Positions 1 through 6,772 are shown, counted from the stretch's first letter. The stretch: 17,309 nt of DNA from an uncultured Collinsella sp. (GCA_900543275.1 UQQL01000044.1:1-17309), one strand, 5' to 3'. Program-made: numbers and translations. The notes: generated by a model from the sequence alone, not told the origin.

Positions 1-194
1 TCGACAACGCCGCCACCGAGCAGCTCTTCGGCCACGTGAAGGACGAGTTCTACCGCGGCAGGGAGTGGGGCAGCTTCGAGGACTTCAAGCGCGACCTGGA
101 GGAGTACATAGTCCATTGGAACACGCGGCGCAGGCAGGTAAGATTGAAGGGCCTGACGCCGGAGGAGTTCCGGGACCGGGCCCTTGCGGCGTAG
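1..194 (+). CDS. IS3-family transposase (OrfB), C-terminal fragment
   Basis: Only the last 63 codons are in the window; the reading frame enters at base 3 and stops with TAG at 192-194. The fragment contains DNAATEQLFGHVKDE, the integrase-core block carrying the final glutamate of the DDE triad, then a YIVHWN segment and the GLTPEEFR ending. These are typical of the rve domain of IS3/IS150-type OrfB proteins, which cut and join the element's ends during transposition. The gene is truncated by the window edge, not visibly by mutation, and its stop is followed within 40 bases by the probable IS terminus. A contig ending in an IS is expected because repeats break assemblies. Whether the full element is intact cannot be told. 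The family call is firm; the subgroup is not. Confidence 0.88.
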   Translation, partial: DNAATEQLFGHVKDEFYRGREWGSFEDFKRDLEEYIVHWNTRRRQVRLKGLTPEEFRDRALAA

Positions 195-207
195 TCGCTA
201 TTTATTC

Positions 208-232
208 AGTCCAAGTTTCGGGGCGCAGTTCA
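208..232 (+). repeat. Probable terminal inverted repeat (right) of the IS3-family element
   Basis: This 25-base terminus ends in CAGTTCA, 14 bases after the transposase stop codon. It is called from its position and the terminal CA. The matching left repeat is not in the window to confirm it. Confidence 0.5.
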
Positions 233-254
233 CAGGCACCTTTGTGGTGGTTTT
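232..254. repeat. Left arm of a 23-bp inverted repeat (REP/MITE-like), pairs with 548-570
   Basis: ACAGGCACC(TTT)GTGGTGG followed by TTTT matches the reverse complement of 548-570 at 22 of 23 positions. The two arms bracket 339 bp that contain a hairpin and the six-motif array. The right copy continues outward with CCCC, giving GGGGACAGGCACC in complement. Here the outward bases are replaced by the IS end, so the left copy looks cut by the insertion. Confidence 0.75.
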
Positions 255-262
255 TGTTTTAG

Positions 263-305
263 GCCGAGGGGAAGGCCTTGGCGGCAGTGCCTATCCTCGG
301 CTTTT
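263..305 (+). terminator. Terminator-like hairpin downstream of the IS
   Basis: GCCGAGG at 263-269 pairs perfectly with CCTCGGC at 295-301, with a further inner GGC/GCC pairing, and TTTT follows at 302-305. It could stop transcription running out of the IS transposase. It could equally be an internal structural part of the 232-570 element. The loop is long, so the terminator role is only moderately supported. Confidence 0.4.
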
Positions 306-311
306 GCATAG

Positions 312-527
312 TCTCGATCTGTAACACCAAGCCAGCGAAAATGGCTCTAACTGTTACAGATTTAGATGAACCGTTCGGCCGTCAGCCCAACGTCTTGATC
401 TGTAACACCAGGCGGCATATTTGGTCTCTAACTGTTACAGATTGAGATGCGGAGTGGGCGGCCGGCACAATATCTCGATCTGTAACAACTGCAGGGCTCA
501 ACGGACTCCAACTGTTACAGATTGAGA
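312..527. repeat. Array of six 15-bp motifs in alternating orientation (three 55-bp hairpin units)
   Basis: Consensus TCTCRATCTGTAACA occurs at 312-326 (+), 352-366 (-), 393-407 (+), 433-447 (-), 473-487 (+) and 513-527 (-). The core ATCTGTAACA is identical in all six. Start-to-start distances are 40, 41, 40, 40 and 40. Successive motifs pair as inverted repeats, giving three potential hairpins of exactly 55 bp (312-366, 393-447, 473-527), each with a 25-nt variable interior, separated by 26 and 25 bp. The interiors differ from one another; that of unit 1 contains a further AGCCA/TGGCT pairing. No protein-coding frame explains the spacing. The array sits inside the inverted arms 232-254 and 548-570. 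Its function is unknown. It resembles palindromic dispersed repeats more than a CRISPR, whose repeats all point the same way. Confidence 0.85.
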
Positions 528-547
528 CAAAACGATCAGGCAAGTCC

Positions 548-586
548 AAAACCACCACTAAGGTGCCTGTCCCCATCGTGGTGGTT
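548..586. repeat. Right arm of the inverted repeat and overlapping REP-like hairpin
   Basis: Bases 548-570 are the partner of 232-254. The same site also forms its own hairpin: AACCACCAC at 550-558 pairs perfectly with GTGGTGGTT at 578-586 around a 19-nt loop containing GGTGCCTGTCCCC. Short palindromes with a conserved GGGACAGG core (complement strand) resemble REP sequences. A simpler hairpin with the same core occurs at 3085-3111. Confidence 0.6.
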
Positions 587-601
587 GGGCGGTCGGCATA
601 G

Positions 602-639
602 AAAAAGTCCCCGCCGGGCGCGTGCTCGACGGGGACTTT
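602..639 (-). terminator. Rho-independent terminator of the nfn/gltA operon
   Basis: AAAGTCCCCG at 604-613 and CGGGGACTTT at 630-639 form a perfect 10-bp stem with a 16-nt loop. On the minus strand the stem is followed by a T run (TTTTTC). It lies about 30 bases beyond the stop codon of the minus-strand gene ending at 668, as expected for its terminator. Confidence 0.85.
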
Positions 640-667
640 GCCGTTTGATGGCTAGCGCTGCAGGTGA

Positions 668-2077
668 TTACTCACCCAGCAGGCTCTTGGTGATGGAAGC
701 GGCGGCCTTCTTGCCGGCGCCCATCGCCAGAATGACCGTAGCGGCACCGGTGACGATGTCGCCGCCGGCCCAGATGCGGGGATCGGTGGTCTGGCCGGTC
801 TCCTCGTCGGCAACGATGTAGCCCCACTTGTTGAGCTCCATCTTGCCGCCGATCTTGGCAGCGAAGGGGTTGGCGTTGGTGCCGATAGCCGAGATCGCGA
901 CGTCGCAGGGGATCTCCTCGATGGCGCCCTCGATGGGCACCGGGCGACGGCGGCCGGACTCGTCAGGCTCGCCGAGCTCCATCTTCTGGACCTTGACGGC
1001 GCACACGGAGCCGTCCTCGCCAGCGACAAACTCGAGCGGGGAGACGAGCGGCAGAACCTCGACGCCCTCGGCCTTGGCATGGTGCAGCTCGGCGCGACGG
1101 CAGGGCATCTCGTCCTCGGTACGACGGTAGGCGATGATGGCGTGCTCGGCGCCCAGACGCTTGGCGGTACGGACGGCGTCCATAGCCACGTTGCCGCCAC
1201 CAAAGACGACGACGTTCTTGCCGTGCTTGGTGGGGGTGTCGTACTCGGGGAACTTGTTGGCCTTCATCAGGTTCACGCGGGTGAGGTACTCGTTCGCGAA
1301 GAAGACGTTGGGCAGGTTCTCGCCGGGGACGTTGAGGAACTTGGGCAGGCCAGCGCCGGTCGCCACGTAGATGGCGTCGAAGCCCTGCTCGAACAGCTCC
1401 TCGGCCGTGGCCATGTTGCCCGCGACGGAGTTGTACTCAAACTTGACGCCCATGTCCTCCAGGCCGTCAATCTCGCGCTTGACGACTGCCTTGGGCAGAC
1501 GGAACTCGGGGATGCCGTAGACCAGCACGCCGCCGCCGGTGAAGAAGGCCTCGAAGACGGTGACGTCAAAGCCGTTACGGGCGAGCTCGCCGGCGCAGGT
1601 GATGCCGGACGGGCCGGAGCCGACGACGGCGACCTTCTTGCCGTTCTTGGGAGCCATCTTGGGCGTGGAGGCGAGCTCGGGGCGGTCACCCAGGAAGCGC
1701 TCGAGCTGGCCGATGGCCACGGGCTCGGACTTCTTACCACGGATGCACTTGCCCTCGCACTGGTTCTCCTGCGGGCAGACGCGGCCGCAGATGGCGGGAA
1801 GCATGGAGTCCTCGCGGATGGTATCGAGAGCGCCGCCGAAGTCCTTCGCGCGGATCTGCTCGATAAAGCGGGGAATGTTGATGTTGACGGGGCAGCCCTC
1901 AACACAGAACGGCTTCTTGCAGTTGAGGCAGCGCTCGGCCTCGGCCAGCGCCATCTCCTCGGTGAAGCCCTTGTCGACGGGGCGGAAGTCGCAGGCGCGC
2001 TCGGCAGCCGGCTCCTCGTTATCGGGGGTGCGGGGCGACTTCATATCGGCAACGAAACGACCGTTAACTAGTGGCAT
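668..2077 (-). CDS. gltA: NADPH-dependent glutamate synthase-type subunit (GltA/NfnB-like)
   Basis: The 469-residue flavoprotein iron-sulfur subunit has an N-terminal ferredoxin-like domain with cysteines at 50, 53, 58, 62 and again at 97, 101, 107, 111, enough for two [4Fe-4S] clusters. A FAD-binding VVGSGPSG follows at 151-158, an NADPH-binding VFGGGNVAMD at 291-300, and the C-terminal flavin-contacting WAGGDIVTGA at 436-445. The length and architecture equal the GltD/GltA class and the large subunit of NfnAB. No large glutamate synthase (GltB) is adjacent. Instead the upstream gene encodes an NfnA-like partner and overlaps this start by 10 bp, so the pair is probably translated together. 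I therefore infer the cytoplasmic bifurcating NADH-dependent reduced ferredoxin:NADP+ oxidoreductase rather than true glutamate synthase. The start is ATG at 2077, with AGGAAAAGAG upstream. Confidence 0.9.
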   Translation of the reverse strand: MPLVNGRFVADMKSPRTPDNEEPAAERACDFRPVDKGFTEEMALAEAERCLNCKKPFCVEGCPVNINIPRFIEQIRAKDFGGALDTIREDSMLPAICGRVCPQENQCEGKCIRGKKSEPVAIGQLERFLGDRPELASTPKMAPKNGKKVAVVGSGPSGITCAGELARNGFDVTVFEAFFTGGGVLVYGIPEFRLPKAVVKREIDGLEDMGVKFEYNSVAGNMATAEELFEQGFDAIYVATGAGLPKFLNVPGENLPNVFFANEYLTRVNLMKANKFPEYDTPTKHGKNVVVFGGGNVAMDAVRTAKRLGAEHAIIAYRRTEDEMPCRRAELHHAKAEGVEVLPLVSPLEFVAGEDGSVCAVKVQKMELGEPDESGRRRPVPIEGAIEEIPCDVAISAIGTNANPFAAKIGGKMELNKWGYIVADEETGQTTDPRIWAGGDIVTGAATVILAMGAGKKAAASITKSLLGE

Positions 2078-2907
2078 GCGCAGCTCTTTTCCTCATAGGC
2101 CTTGAGGGACTCGCCCTCTTCGGAACGGTAAGCGGCCTGGCGGGCACGAAGGTCATCCCAGTCGACCAGGGTGGCATCGAAGTCGGGGCCGTCGACGCAA
2201 GCGAACTTGGTCACGCCGCCCACCTCGACGCGGCAGCAGCCGCACATGCCGGTGCCGTCAACCATGATGGGGTTGAGCGACGCGGTGATGGGGGTGTCGT
2301 ACTTCTGGGCGGTGAGGGTCGAGAACTTCATCATCGGAACGGGGCCGACGCAGAAGACCTGGCTCACGGCCTTGTCCTGCAGCAGGCGCTCCAGCGGAGC
2401 GGTGACAACGCCCTGCTCGCCGTAGGAGCCGTCGTCAGTGGTGATGTGGATGTGGTCCTCGTCGAGGAGCTCGCGGAACTGGTTCTCCATGAGCAGGAGG
2501 TCCTTGGTGCGGGCGCCCATGATGGCGTGGACCTCATGACCGGTCTCGACCAGGTGCTTGGCGACCGGGAAGGCAATTGCCAGGCCGACGCCGCCGCCAA
2601 TGACGGCACAGGGGCCCTCGGCCATTTCGGTGGGAACGCCCAGCGGGCCCACGACGTCGCGCAGCGACTCGCCGGCCTCGTAGGTGGAAAGCATCTCGGT
2701 GGTTTTGCCGATCACCATGAAGATGAACTCGACCCAGCCCTCGTCACCGTTCCAGCCGGCCAGGGTAAACGGGACGCGCTCGCCCGTCTCGTTGGCGCGA
2801 ACCATGAGGAACTGTCCAGCGTGCGCATGCTTGGCGATTGCGGGCGCCTCGATGCGGAACTTGAACACCTTCTCCGAGAACTGCGTCTTCTCCAGGATCT
2901 TATACAT
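2068..2907 (-). CDS. nfnA: Sulfide/dihydroorotate dehydrogenase-like FAD/NAD-binding protein (NfnA-like)
   Basis: This 279-residue ferredoxin-reductase-like protein has a flavin-binding ERVPFTLA at 43-50, a nucleotide-binding AVIGGGVGLA at 101-110, and a C-terminal [2Fe-2S] region with D217, C222, C225 and C237 (DGTGMCGCCRV, then FACVDGP). The Asp-plus-three-Cys arrangement is known for the small subunit of NfnAB; PyrK and SudB are relatives. An additional cysteine, C224, sits inside the motif. The role expected from the family is to accept electrons from NADH and, with the following gene product, exchange them with ferredoxin and NADP+. It is the first gene of the operon, starting at ATG 2907 with AGAGAGGGG upstream. 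Its stop overlaps the next gene's start. Alternative assignments are a sulfide dehydrogenase or PyrK-like subunit, but no pyrD is nearby. Confidence 0.82.
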   Translation of the reverse strand: MYKILEKTQFSEKVFKFRIEAPAIAKHAHAGQFLMVRANETGERVPFTLAGWNGDEGWVEFIFMVIGKTTEMLSTYEAGESLRDVVGPLGVPTEMAEGPCAVIGGGVGLAIAFPVAKHLVETGHEVHAIMGARTKDLLLMENQFRELLDEDHIHITTDDGSYGEQGVVTAPLERLLQDKAVSQVFCVGPVPMMKFSTLTAQKYDTPITASLNPIMVDGTGMCGCCRVEVGGVTKFACVDGPDFDATLVDWDDLRARQAAYRSEEGESLKAYEEKSCACH

Positions 2908-3012
2908 AGAACCCCTCTCTTGTTAGGGCCGCCGAACCGTGCCTCCACGGAAATGGACGGTAGCCCGAATAAAACCGTACGCGCACAGGCGTTGTGCAGA
3001 CATACGGTGCAA

Positions 3013-3041
3013 ATTATACCCTCATGGACATGCTGTTTACG
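3013..3041 (-). promoter_or_regulatory. Candidate promoter of the nfnA-gltA operon
   Basis: A perfect TATAAT on the minus strand (3013-3018) lies 105 bases upstream of the nfnA start. The -35 region at the usual spacing (CGTAAA, 3036-3041) is a poor match. The predicted leader of roughly 100 nt contains no structure I can assign. Confidence 0.45.
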
Positions 3042-3084
3042 TGTGTCTTCGGCGGTTGGGAAAAGGGCTTATCCACTTCGACCT

Positions 3085-3111
3085 ACCAAATAGGGACAGG
3101 TTTATTTTGGT
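3085..3111. repeat. Small REP-like hairpin with a GGGACAGG core
   Basis: ACCAAA at 3085-3090 pairs with TTTGGT at 3106-3111 around a loop containing GGGACAGG. The same eight-base core is found, in complement, in the larger hairpin at 550-586. It lies in the 372-bp gene-free gap at 2908-3279, which otherwise holds a promoter, a terminator and a short palindrome (GCAGGT AAA ACCTGC at 3237-3251). Confidence 0.4.
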
Positions 3112-3133
3112 CAGTTTTATCAGGTAAAACAGC

Positions 3134-3175
3134 AAAGGGGGCCGGCCTCGGGTTGTGATGAGGCCGGCCCCCTTT
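3134..3175 (-). terminator. Strong hairpin terminator downstream of pth
   Basis: A perfect 16-bp GC-rich stem (3134-3149 with 3160-3175) encloses a 10-nt loop. On the minus strand it is followed by TTTGCTGTTTT, on the plus strand only by TTTGGGG. The assignment to pth, whose stop is about 105 bases upstream, fits orientation. No plus-strand gene ends here. Confidence 0.7.
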
Positions 3176-3279
3176 GGGGTGCTATGCGTGTATGGCGGCG
3201 CGCGGTTTATCGTGATGCCGCAACTGGGGCGTTTCCGCAGGTAAAACCTGCCAAAAAACCTGCCCCTAAATGATAGGTT

Positions 3280-3909
3280 TTAGTGCTTGCCGTTGGCGGA
3301 GGCGGCACCGTTGACGTGGTCGCGGGCATAGACCACGCCGTGCACAATCGCCAGGCCGGCGGCGTCGGCCGCGCGGGCACAGGTGTCCTGGAAATCCTCG
3401 GCCTCGCGGGCGCGCAGCTGCTTAAGCACGTAGTCGGCGACGGCCATCTTGCCGGGAGGGTTGCCGATGCCGGTGCGGATGCGGCTGAAGTCGCGGCTGC
3501 CCATCTTGTCGATGATGGAGCGCAGACCGTTGTGGCCAGCATGGCCGCCGCCCACCTTAACACGCACGTCGCCGGCGGGAATATCGAGCTCGTCGTGGAT
3601 GACGAGCAGCTCCTCGGCCTTGATCTTGTACTCGCGGCAGAGCTTGGAGATGGGGCCGCCCGAGGTATTCATGTACGACTGCGGCTTGACCAGTACAATC
3701 TGGCGCTTACCGCCCTCTTCCTCGGGATCGTTGATGTTGATAAGCGCGACCTCGGCGCCGGCCTGGTTTTTCCAGTACGTGACGCCGGCCTGACGGGCCA
3801 ACTCGTCGATCGCCTTAAAGCCGGCGTTGTGGCGGGTTTTGGCATAGTCCTCGCCCGGGTTGCCAAGCCCGGCAACCATGCGAATCTTAAGCGGCTGTGC
3901 AGCTGCCAT
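3280..3909 (-). CDS. pth: Aminoacyl-tRNA hydrolase (peptidyl-tRNA hydrolase)
   Basis: The 209-residue Pth enzyme hydrolyses the ester bond of peptidyl-tRNAs that drop off ribosomes, recycling tRNA in the cytoplasm. It shows the family signature GLGNPGEDYAKTRHNAG at 14-30, with catalytic His27 and Asn17. Next come SYMNTSG at 78-84 (Asn81), HDELDIP at 105-111 (the catalytic-dyad Asp106), and GGGHAGHNGLRSI at 120-132 (Asn127). All key residues are present. The length is slightly above the usual 185-195 because of an N-terminal MAAAQPLKIR and a GAASANGKH tail. The ATG at 3909 is chosen because AAAGGAAG precedes it by a few bases; the internal Met11 has no such site. It lies downstream of prs in the widespread glmU-prs-pth order, but 239 bp away, across a large palindrome. 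Confidence 0.96.
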   Translation of the reverse strand: MAAAQPLKIRMVAGLGNPGEDYAKTRHNAGFKAIDELARQAGVTYWKNQAGAEVALININDPEEEGGKRQIVLVKPQSYMNTSGGPISKLCREYKIKAEELLVIHDELDIPAGDVRVKVGGGHAGHNGLRSIIDKMGSRDFSRIRTGIGNPPGKMAVADYVLKQLRAREAEDFQDTCARAADAAGLAIVHGVVYARDHVNGAASANGKH

Positions 3910-4024
3910 AGGCTTCCTTTCGTTACATAAGAAGTTCGTTCAACGACAAAGGCTACCACGCCCGCCGAAGGCGAGGAAAGGGCACGGCAAAGTCATTTCA
4001 GAAAACAGCTGCCCCGAGACAGCA

Positions 4025-4125
4025 GGAAGCCCGGTAGGCCGGGAGGGGTTATCTAAGCCGACATCCCGCAGCCGCGAAGCGGCGAGGACGTCGGCGTGAT
4101 AACCCCGCAGGCCTACCGGGCTTCC
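4025..4125. repeat. 101-bp nested palindrome between prs and pth
   Basis: A perfect 16-bp outer stem (4025-4040 with 4110-4125) is followed inward by GGGGTTAT/ATAACCCC (4045-4052 with 4099-4106), GCCGAC/GTCGGC (4057-4062 with 4090-4095), and a terminal GCCGC-GAA-GCGGC hairpin (4071-4083). The bulges between stems are short, so the whole segment can fold into one long rod. It begins 24 bases beyond the prs stop and may act as its terminator, but no clear T run follows. It could instead be a dispersed palindromic repeat or a structured 3' UTR. Confidence 0.7.
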
Positions 4126-4148
4126 GGTGGGATGCGAGGGTCAAGCGA

Positions 4149-5135
4149 CTACAGCGCGAAGTCGCCGCCGACGAGCGTGGAGACGGGCTCCTCGTGGTAA
4201 ACGGCGGAGATGGCCTGAGCGAACTCCTCGGCGACCGAGATGGTCTTGATCTTGCCGCCGACCTCGACGGGAATGGCGTCGGTGACGAGGCACTCGACGA
4301 TCGGGGCGTCGTTCAGACGCTCGATGGCCGGACCGGAGAAGATGCCGTGGGTGGCGCAGACGTAGATGTCGCCAGCGCCCATAGCCTTGAGCTCCTTGAC
4401 GTTGGCGCACAGGGTGCCAGCGGTGTCGATCATGTCGTCGTTGATGATGCAGGTCTTGCCCTTGATGTCACCGATGATGCCCATGACCTCGGCGGCGTTG
4501 TGGCGCGGACGGCCCTTGTGGGCGATGGCCAGGTCGCAGCCGAGCATGTCGGACAGCTTCTTGGCGGCCTTGGCGCGGCCCACGTCGGGGGAGACGACAA
4601 CCAGGTTGTCGGTGTCGAAGTTCATGGCGTTGTAGTACTGGCCAAACAGCGGCAGTGCGGACAGGTGGTTGACCGGGATATCAAAGAAGCCCTGGATCTG
4701 ACCCTGGTGCAGGTCGAGGGTGATGATGCGGTCGACGCCGGCGCGCTCGAGCAGGTTGGCGACGAGGCGGGCGGTGATGGGCTCGCGCGGGCCGGCCTTG
4801 CGGTCCTGGCGGGCATAGCCGTAGTGGGTGATGACGGCGGTGATGGAGCGGGCGGATGCGCGCTTGGCAGCGTCGGTGGCGATGAGCAGCTCCATGAGCA
4901 TGTCGTTGACGTTGCCGCCGGCCACGGACTGAATCAGGAAGACGTCGGCGCCGCGGACGGTCTCGTCGTAGCGGGCGTAAATCTCACCGTTGGCGAACTG
5001 CTTTAGCGTAAGGCCCGAAAGCTCGACCCCAAGGTACTCAGCGATCTTCTGAGCGAGGGGACGGTTGGAGGAACCGGAATACACGCGGATGGACTTGCGC
5101 ATATTCTCCGACTTCTCGGGATCATTAATCGGCAT
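4149..5135 (-). CDS. prs: Ribose-phosphate pyrophosphokinase (PRPP synthetase)
   Basis: The 328-residue cytoplasmic enzyme makes PRPP from ribose 5-phosphate and ATP for nucleotide, histidine and tryptophan synthesis. Visible signatures are YSGSSNRPLAQKIAEYLG at 19-36, FANGEIYARYDETVRG at 47-62, the ATP-contacting RQDRK at 109-113, and DLHQGQIQGFFDIP at 141-154 with the metal-binding His143. The PRPP loop NDDMIDTAGTL lies at 232-242. The length is that of class I enzymes plus about ten residues at the N terminus. The ATG at 5135 is preferred over Met12 because AAAGGAGAAGGG stands just before it. A TACAAT-like -10 box is visible on the minus strand at 5182-5187, but its -35 is weak. A glmU terminator separates it from glmU, so it is probably transcribed mainly from its own promoter. 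Confidence 0.97.
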   Translation of the reverse strand: MPINDPEKSENMRKSIRVYSGSSNRPLAQKIAEYLGVELSGLTLKQFANGEIYARYDETVRGADVFLIQSVAGGNVNDMLMELLIATDAAKRASARSITAVITHYGYARQDRKAGPREPITARLVANLLERAGVDRIITLDLHQGQIQGFFDIPVNHLSALPLFGQYYNAMNFDTDNLVVVSPDVGRAKAAKKLSDMLGCDLAIAHKGRPRHNAAEVMGIIGDIKGKTCIINDDMIDTAGTLCANVKELKAMGAGDIYVCATHGIFSGPAIERLNDAPIVECLVTDAIPVEVGGKIKTISVAEEFAQAISAVYHEEPVSTLVGGDFAL

Positions 5136-5279
5136 TACCCTTCTCCTTTATACATCGAATGCCATATAGATGCCTTTTTGCATTGTAACCGTGCGGCGGG
5201 GTTAATCGGGTCTTGATAACGTCTTTACCGTCAACGGACACGAACCGACCACTCATCCGGTCGCGCAGGTCACGATAGA

Positions 5280-5312
5280 AAAAGGAGCCGTCCCCATGGA
5301 ACAGCTCCTTTT
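5280..5312 (-). terminator. Terminator of glmU
   Basis: AAAAGGAGC at 5280-5288 pairs with GCTCCTTTT at 5304-5312 (9 bp, 15-nt loop), followed on the minus strand by an extended T run (CTCCTTTTTC). It begins 15 bases after the glmU stop. Confidence 0.78.
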
Positions 5313-5327
5313 GTGCTTGGTGAAACG

Positions 5328-6740
5328 TTATGCCTCGTCGTCCTCGTGCAGACGACGGCGATAATCGGCGGCCCAGCCCTCAATATTTACCTGACGGGCG
5401 CGGCCCAGACCGAGTGCGTCGGCCGGGACCGGCTCGGTGATGACGGAGCCGGCGGCCACGAGCGCACCGTCGCCAATCTGGGCGGGCGCGACCATCATGG
5501 TGTCAGAACCGATGAAGGCATCCTTGCCGATGACGGTCTTGTGCTTGTGGACGCCGTCGTAGTTGCAGGTGATAGAGCCCGCGCCTACGTTGACGCCGGA
5601 GCCCATGGTGGTGTCGCCGATGTAGGACAGGTGGGGCACCTTGGAACCCTCGCCGATCGTGGACTTCTTGATTTCCACGTGCGTACCGGCCTTGGAGCCG
5701 TCGAGCATGTGGGTGCCCGGGCGCAGGTAGGCGCGCGGGCCGCAGTCGACGCCGTTCTCGATGACGGCCTCAATGGCGATGGTCTCATCGATGGTGCAGC
5801 CGCTGCCGACGGTGGTGTCGGTGAGGCCGCTGTTGGGACCGAGCTGGCACTCCTCGCCCACGGTGACGTGGCCGATCAGGTGCGTCTGCGGCCACACGAC
5901 GGTATCGCGGCCGATAACGGCATCGGGGCCGATCCAGGCCTGTGTGGGGTCGATGAAGGTAACGCCCTCGGCCATCCAGTGCTCGTTGATGCGGTCGCGC
6001 GCGATGGCGGTGAGCTGTGCGAGCTGGATGCGGCTGTTGACGCCCAGGCCGTCGCGGTAGTCGTCGCAGTGGAAGATGGAGACAGCCTGGCCGTGGCCTT
6101 TGAGGATCTCGAGCATGTCGGGCAGGTAGTACTCGGATTGCGCGTTGTCGTTGCCGATCTCGTTGATGTGGGCGGCGAGCTGCGTGCCGTCAAATGCGTA
6201 GCAGCCGGCGTTGCACTCGAGCAGCGTGGCGGCCTGCTCGGGCGTGCAGTCCTTCTGCTCGATGATGCGCTCGATCTGACCATCGGCGCCCAGCTTGATG
6301 CGGCCGTAGCCGAAAGGATCGGGCGGGGTCATGGTCATGACGGTGCAGGCGAGCTCGCCGGTGGCGACGGTTTGCGCGAACTTGGCGACGGTGTCGGCGG
6401 TGATGAGCGGCAGGTCGCCGTTGAGCACGACGACGGGGCCTTGCGTGATGCCGCAGGCCTCGAGCGCGACCTTTACGGCGTGGCCGGTGCCCAGGCGTTC
6501 GGTCTGCTCGACGCACTCGACCTTGGTGGCGCTGTTGGCGTAGGCGCCGTCGATGAGGGCGCGCATCTCGTCGGCGTGGCTGCCGATGACGACCACGACG
6601 CGGCTGCAGCCGGCCTTGATGGTAGCGTCGACGATCCACTGGACCATGGGCTTACCCAGGATCTTGTGCGAAACCTTGCAGTGGTTCGACTTCATGCGGG
6701 TGCCCTCGCCGGCAGCGAGGATAATTGCGGTTGCGTCCAT
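5328..6740 (-). CDS. glmU: Bifunctional UDP-GlcNAc diphosphorylase / glucosamine-1-phosphate N-acetyltransferase
   Basis: GlmU acetylates glucosamine 1-phosphate and then uridylates it to UDP-GlcNAc, the precursor of peptidoglycan. The 470-residue product has an N-terminal nucleotidyltransferase domain with LAAGEGTRM at 8-16, NGDLPL at 107-112 (metal-binding Asp109) and GYGRI at 144-148. A left-handed beta-helix of hexapeptide repeats spans roughly 265-440. It contains the acetyltransferase site RPGTHMLDGSKAG and VPHLSYIGD (His370). The length is normal. The open frame extends 70 codons upstream, but the start is placed at ATG 6740 because AGGAG sits seven bases before it and MDATAIILAAGEG aligns with the family's beginning. 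The upstream extension is arginine-rich and unlike the family. The gene is divergent from ecfT. Confidence 0.96.
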   Translation of the reverse strand: MDATAIILAAGEGTRMKSNHCKVSHKILGKPMVQWIVDATIKAGCSRVVVVIGSHADEMRALIDGAYANSATKVECVEQTERLGTGHAVKVALEACGITQGPVVVLNGDLPLITADTVAKFAQTVATGELACTVMTMTPPDPFGYGRIKLGADGQIERIIEQKDCTPEQAATLLECNAGCYAFDGTQLAAHINEIGNDNAQSEYYLPDMLEILKGHGQAVSIFHCDDYRDGLGVNSRIQLAQLTAIARDRINEHWMAEGVTFIDPTQAWIGPDAVIGRDTVVWPQTHLIGHVTVGEECQLGPNSGLTDTTVGSGCTIDETIAIEAVIENGVDCGPRAYLRPGTHMLDGSKAGTHVEIKKSTIGEGSKVPHLSYIGDTTMGSGVNVGAGSITCNYDGVHKHKTVIGKDAFIGSDTMMVAPAQIGDGALVAAGSVITEPVPADALGLGRARQVNIEGWAADYRRRLHEDDEA

Positions 6741-6772
6741 GTGATCTCCTGTTACGTTATAGAGACGTGTGT

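Larger units (their letters stand above)
1..232 (+). mobile_element. Right end of an IS3-family insertion sequence
   Basis: The transposase fragment is followed by a terminus-like sequence at 208-232 reading AGTCCAAGTTTCGGGGCGCA and then GTTCA. Its complement begins TGAACTGCGCC, which has the TG...CA end dinucleotides of the IS3 family. The left end and the matching inverted repeat lie outside the window, so the exact boundary (231 or 232) and any target duplication are inferred. The next bases belong to the left arm of a separate inverted repeat (232-254), suggesting that the IS landed on the edge of that element. Confidence 0.6.

Noticed and set aside
312..527. CRISPR array
   Set aside because: The repeats alternate in orientation, are only 15 bp and number six, no cas genes are near, and the flanking inverted arms fit a palindromic repeat element better.
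1079..2071. Long plus-strand open frame opposite gltA
   Set aside because: It is antisense to a gene with clear conserved motifs. Its composition is a Gly/Ala/Val/Asp/Leu shadow of GC-rich codons.
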